From NCBI GenBank assembly GCA_002402165.1, contig NVVI01000010.1, forward strand, positions 80,439 to 87,455: a stretch of DNA of 7,017 nt. Reading direction: 5' to 3'. The position numbers and the translations under genes are program-made. Source of the stretch: Flavobacteriales bacterium. Its GTDB lineage: Bacteria; Bacteroidota; Bacteroidia; Flavobacteriales_E; Vicingaceae. Under the pieces are notes generated by a model. It was not told the origin of the DNA. It ran no database searches and was given only the letters and a program-made list of their open reading frames with translations. Positions 6,487-7,017 of the stretch are shown here, piece after piece (within the stretch, counting starts at the first letter, position 1; each line of letters opens with the position of its first letter).

Positions 6487-7017
6487 TTAATGTTCGTTTT
6501 CTTCAGTTGCTTTAACACCTTCAGTAACAGTTTCAGCCGCAACTTCTTCAACAACTTCAATTGCTACGGAATCGATAATATCCATTATTGGAAATTTCTC
6601 CATAAACTTAGTTCTAATATAATGAACTAATTTCCATCTTTCTTCTTTATTTAATTGAGAAGCATGTGCTCCCATTAATCCTTTTCCATAAGTAATGGCA
6701 TGAAACATTTTCCCCTCAGTTAATTCTAATGTTGGAGAAAATTTTGTAGGAATAGGAGGAAATTTATCTCTTTCTACCAAAGTACCATCTCCTTGTCCAG
6801 TTTTCCCATGACAATGAACACAAAACATTCCATATAGTTCTTCTCCATTCTTCATAACATTCTCAGAATATGCAATAGGGTTTTTTAAGGTTTGACCTGC
6901 TAATTCATATCCTTCATTTGTATTTTCATAACCATAAGGCTGAAAACCTCTAGGAATTGTTCCTTCAACAGGTTTCCTAACAGACATAACATCTGGATTA
7001 CCATAATCAGCATAATC
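6487..7017 (-). CDS. actE: Alternative complex III subunit ActE, mono-heme cytochrome c (partial, N-terminus outside window)
   Basis: Periplasmic c-type cytochrome subunit of ACIII that carries electrons from the complex towards the oxidase. The visible fragment has 176 residues. An ATG at 6987 is not taken as the start: ten further codons upstream (DYADYGNPDV) stay open to the window edge, and no signal peptide or lipobox is present after that Met, although ActE is an exported, usually lipid-anchored protein. Heme c is attached through CVHCH (codons at 6822-6808), in the context GMFCVHCHGKTGQGDG. The Met in GKGLMGAH (6675-6673) is the likely distal iron ligand. The EGTIPRGFQPYGYENTNEGYE segment before the heme is characteristic of ActE. 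A 26-residue acidic, Glu/Val/Ala-rich tail follows the cytochrome fold. It lies 29 bp upstream of actF. Confidence 0.93.
   Translation of the reverse strand, partial: DYADYGNPDVMSVRKPVEGTIPRGFQPYGYENTNEGYELAGQTLKNPIAYSENVMKNGEELYGMFCVHCHGKTGQGDGTLVERDKFPPIPTKFSPTLELTEGKMFHAITYGKGLMGAHASQLNKEERWKLVHYIRTKFMEKFPIMDIIDSVAIEVVEEVAAETVTEGVKATEENEH

Noticed and set aside
6430..6630. Plus-strand open frame of 66 codons spanning the actE-actF gap
   Set aside because: Phe/Asn-rich translation from AT-rich antisense DNA; no motif.
6985..6987. ATG at 6987 as the start of ActE
   Set aside because: The frame is open for ten more codons to the window edge, and starting here would leave an exported cytochrome without a signal peptide.
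1..7017. Mobile elements, CRISPR arrays, tRNA/rRNA genes, defence or biosynthetic systems
   Set aside because: None seen: the window is almost completely filled by eight respiratory or assembly genes, with gaps of 8-54 bp.

Overview
This window is a densely packed respiratory gene cluster on the minus strand. It carries the 3' end of an alternative complex III (ACIII, quinol:cytochrome c oxidoreductase) operon running straight into an aa3-type heme-copper cytochrome c oxidase. The DNA is AT-rich, the genes are separated by short AT-rich gaps without clear Shine-Dalgarno sequences, and the gene order and protein style are typical of Bacteroidota. The details (act genes fused to cox genes, tandem subunit III genes, the CNKICG CuA motif) point to Flavobacteriia, probably Flavobacteriales. 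The genus cannot be named from the sequence alone.

In transcription order, from high to low coordinates: ActE mono-heme cytochrome c (5' end outside the window, 7017-6487); ActF, a ten-helix ACIII membrane subunit (6457-5249); oxidase subunit II with a CuA site (5210-4239); oxidase subunit I with heme a, heme a3 and CuB (4202-2424); a short subunit III paralogue (2415-1822); a longer subunit III paralogue with a large extracytoplasmic insertion (1808-939); a subunit IV family protein (917-558); and a SCO/SenC copper chaperone (503-1, 3' end outside the window). The seven gaps are 29, 38, 36, 8, 13, 21 and 54 bp. The last gap, before the SCO gene, is the longest and holds the only convincing terminator-like hairpin. 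There is no stretch over 300 bp without a gene.

The genes make one electron-transfer chain. ACIII oxidises menaquinol, ActE carries heme c on the periplasmic side, and electrons then pass to CuA in subunit II and on to heme a and the heme a3-CuB centre in subunit I, where oxygen is reduced and protons are pumped. The SCO protein helps load copper into CuA. A supercomplex of ACIII with an aa3 oxidase is known from Flavobacterium, and this gene order fits it.

I found no mobile element, CRISPR array, RNA gene or defence system, and no evidence of an undescribed system. The points worth a second look are details inside a known system: the hairpin lying against the SCO start codon, the Lys in the CuA motif, the unequal subunit III pair, and the large loop in one of them.
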